Position numbers and translations under genes: made by a program. A DNA stretch of 64,000 bases, from positions 8,067,501 to 8,131,500 of the forward strand of contig NC_134962.1 of assembly GCF_965638725.1 (NCBI RefSeq), in the 5' to 3' direction. Under the pieces are notes generated by a model. The model was not told the origin of the DNA, ran no database searches, and saw only the letters and a list, made by a program, of their open reading frames with translations. Source of the DNA: Aptenodytes patagonicus. Taxonomy: Eukaryota; Chordata; Aves; Sphenisciformes; Spheniscidae. Shown here one piece after another: positions 61,704 to 64,000 of the stretch (its first letter is position 1; each line of letters starts with the position of its first letter).

Positions 61704-63299
61704 TTTGCAAACCTACATTTGACAAACCCTAATTTGGGAAATTATTTTGTATATCAAACATCTTTGATTCCTAATGATGAGTGTTTTTCAAAGAGAAAAA
61801 CGATCCCTGGTGAGCTTGGGAGGGAACTGTAGCTTCATAAAATACTACTTACAGGCTTTATTAGATGCACTATCAGATGTTAGGTTCAGGGAGGATTAAG
61901 AAAAATTACATACTTTATAGAAACATGAGAAAACCTGCCAACTTCTGGTGACTTGGTTTGAGCCTCCTGTGCTCTCTTGGGGCCCACGGGTCGGGGACAG
62001 AGTTACGGACAGTCAAACTTTCTAATGATCACCTCACTTGTATTTACTTGCCTAAAATGAGGATATCAAAGCCAGTAGCTTTGAAATTGTGCCCATTTTG
62101 CCCTGAAAGGAAGAAGCAGTGGCTTGCAGAGCTCTTCAGCACTCAGGCAGTTATTTAAGATCAGCTACGTGGTGCTGAGAAGTTACTGTCCTCTGGTGCA
62201 CCTCATCTCGTCAACCCGGCAAGCTTGTGTTGTCTTACTGCCACAGATAGCAATAGGGACAAAAAAGGGACCGCCCAGCACAAAAGAAGTCTGCAAGCTG
62301 AGTATCAATATGCAAGACTTTAGTTTTAAACCACTTTGGAAATTCAAAAAACTCACTTTGAAAGTGCAAATTTACTTTCTGGCACCTCTCACCTTTCTTT
62401 TTGTTACTTACAAGGATGGGGTGAAAATCACCATGTTACGATATTTTCTAGTTACAGAACAATAACCTGGGTCTAATGTGATGTGCAGCCCAAAATATCA
62501 TTCAACAGAAAAGTGTGTTGTGTGAAATCAATTTTATCTATACAAAGATGCTGTGCACAGGGTACACGTGTCTAATGGATGTGCAAACACGCACATTTAT
62601 TGATAGAGATGCAAAACAGGCAGTTGTATGCACACTTAAGTACTTGTAGAAACAATCACACATTGTACGTGAACATTTCCATGTCTAACCTGTCCCTTGG
62701 CTCTTTGTTTCTCTCCCTGGCTACAAACTTCAGTTTACTGATGGTATTTAAAACACCAGAGGACTGAGAAAGGGGTTACTGTGAACAAGAAAAATTTCAG
62801 TGTGCTTTTAATGAGCTTTTCTTTGTTTTATTGTAGCTTTTGTGAATCCTGCCTAAGAATTTGAAGTTGCCAAATCTCCTCCCCAAAGATACATACTGTA
62901 GCTTCCAATGCCCTCAGGACTCCATTTTAATATAACAGGTTCCAATATAGTCAAAAAATGCCAGCAAGTGAGTAGGAGCCAGAGTCTACTTCAGCACACT
63001 TGGCTGGCCTTACAACTTTGAAATCTCTGTTTTCACTGGAGCTAGAAAAAAGAGATTTTTATCATTTGAAAGAAAAACTCGAGTCCCAGAGCAAACAAGC
63101 TTTAAGATTATGTTAGTTCTGCTCACTAGCTCAGAGACAAGAGGACTAAAGATGAACTGACAGGGGGTTTAGTCCTCTCAAACGCAGCAGCATGTGTGTG
63201 CAGAGCCCGCGTGGGACAGCCCTGCCTCAGCTCCTGAGCAGGAGTGCTGATGCCCCGTTCAAGATCGCAATGGGAAATGAATTCAACGTAATGAATTTG

Positions 63300-63307
63300 T
63301 TACGTCA
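63300..63307 (+). promoter_or_regulatory. CRE/PAR-bZIP-like site
   Basis: TTACGTCA, followed by TCAGTGACC, matches ATF/CREB and PAR-bZIP type sites. A single word, so possibly chance. The flanking sequence is complex and repeat-free. Confidence 0.25.
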
Positions 63308-63571
63308 TCAGTGACCTAAGACGCATGATGCTACTGTATATGCGTAGATGATGTCTCCGCTTGCTGAGCTCGCCGAACTGCAAGGCACTTCAGCTGTTCT
63401 CCCTTGACCTCGCCACATCCAATCTTGCCCACGAACACTTTTATATTTATCAAGAAACTAAAGAAAATTCATGGCACAAGACAGAAAATTGACTCTGCCC
63501 TAAAGACAGCTACCTGGTAATAGCATCTCTCAATTTCCCTTATGCGACTGGGCTTAACAGTTTAATAATTA

Positions 63572-63645
63572 CAGGCCAAATCTAGACATGATACAGTTTC
63601 ACTGAAGGCAGTGATATGAGTTCTGGAATAAATATGATCTAAGTA
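63572..63645. repeat. Possible ancient dispersed repeat copy
   Basis: AGGCCAAATCTAGACATGAT, ACAGTTTCACTGAAGGCAGT and GATATGAGTTCTGGAATAAA resemble the 'ggccagattctga...cactgaagtcaatgg...' repeat group. Eroded, so tentative. Confidence 0.42.
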
Positions 63646-63649
63646 GAGC

Positions 63650-64000
63650 TATGCACATGTTTCATTCAGTGTCCAAATTATTATCATTATCTTCCATTTT
63701 GGGCTGACTCAAAAAGAAAAAAAGTTAAGCTCATGAAAATGAAAAAGAAACAGTATCCACTTTGATTTCTATGAATTGTCCTGTTTGTCCTGAAATTAAA
63801 TGTATAGGTTTGGTTTACAGTGGGTTTTTTAATTTTTATTAAAATAGCTAGAAACTTTTCTTCAAAATGAGAATTCAGTGTTAATACTAGAAAACATCAT
63901 AATTAAGTACCTTGACAGAATACTTTCCAGGGTCTGTGGGAAACTGCATTTTTCCATCTGTACACTACTGGTCTCCAAAATTTTCACTCACCCTTGGCAT
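63650..64000. other. Gene-free AT-rich end of window
   Basis: No feature recognised. AT-rich, with small frames only. Confidence 0.65.

Larger units (their letters stand above)
61181..63570. other. Gene-free sequence with purine tract
   Basis: No supported gene. 61530-61703 is dominated by purines on the plus strand (see separate entry). The rest is unremarkable apart from a CRE-like word at 63300. Confidence 0.62.

Noticed and set aside
1..64000. CRISPR arrays, rRNA, prophage, integrated virus or bacterial gene clusters
   Set aside because: No regularly spaced repeats, no rRNA words, no LTR or viral domains, and no dense coding on either strand.

Overview
The window looks like intergenic DNA from a vertebrate nuclear genome, most likely a bird. 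It is AT-rich with scattered GC-rich patches. I see no intact protein-coding gene, no rRNA or tRNA gene, no CRISPR array and no operon-like layout. The open frames are short (188 codons at most), overlap on both strands, and lack splice context or recognisable domains. The recognisable repeats are few, old and eroded: a CR1 LINE 3' end, MIR-type SINE pieces, an amniote DNA-transposon MITE, and many copies of short repeats built around 'gtaaatc' and 'cattgacttcaatgg'. I know those last repeats from reptile and bird intergenic DNA. Old repeats at low density favour a bird over a turtle, crocodile or mammal. The bird call is inference, because no gene anchors it.

Layout. Positions 1-6500 hold unremarkable unique sequence. 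A CR1 3' end lies at 6990-7113, followed by a short A-rich tandem repeat and a GC/CpG-rich stretch (7590-8000) containing a conserved-looking block with an AP-1/MAF-like site. From 8640 to about 11800 the sequence is AT-rich and resembles a vertebrate long 3' UTR read on the minus strand, but no coding end was found. It contains a good CTCF-like motif at 9599. A 250-bp MITE follows at 11771-12025. A long imperfect palindrome with arms of about 95 bp lies at 16585-16806. Positions 17000-33000 are mostly unique sequence with ancient repeat copies, MIR pieces near 24 kb and a second CTCF-like motif at 23553. Near 34 kb are an octamer-bearing block, a minus-strand CTCF-like motif (34384) and a four-unit 10-bp tandem repeat with RUNX cores (34741-34780). 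At 39.2 kb a perfect 13-bp inverted repeat carries SOX/TCF-like cores. At 47.2-47.7 kb and 60.9-61.2 kb are the two best candidate enhancer-like blocks. At 54.8-55.1 kb an 88-codon relic resembles the C-terminal part of a hAT-type transposase.

Interpretation. The pattern fits a regulatory gene desert: long gene-free sequence, homeodomain/POU/SOX motif clusters and potential CTCF sites in convergent orientation. Conservation, transcription and protein binding cannot be seen from one sequence, so all regulatory calls are tentative. I found no convincing new biological system. The most distinctive unexplained structures are the palindrome at 16.6-16.8 kb, the RUNX-core decanucleotide repeat, the SOX inverted repeat and the transposase-like relic.
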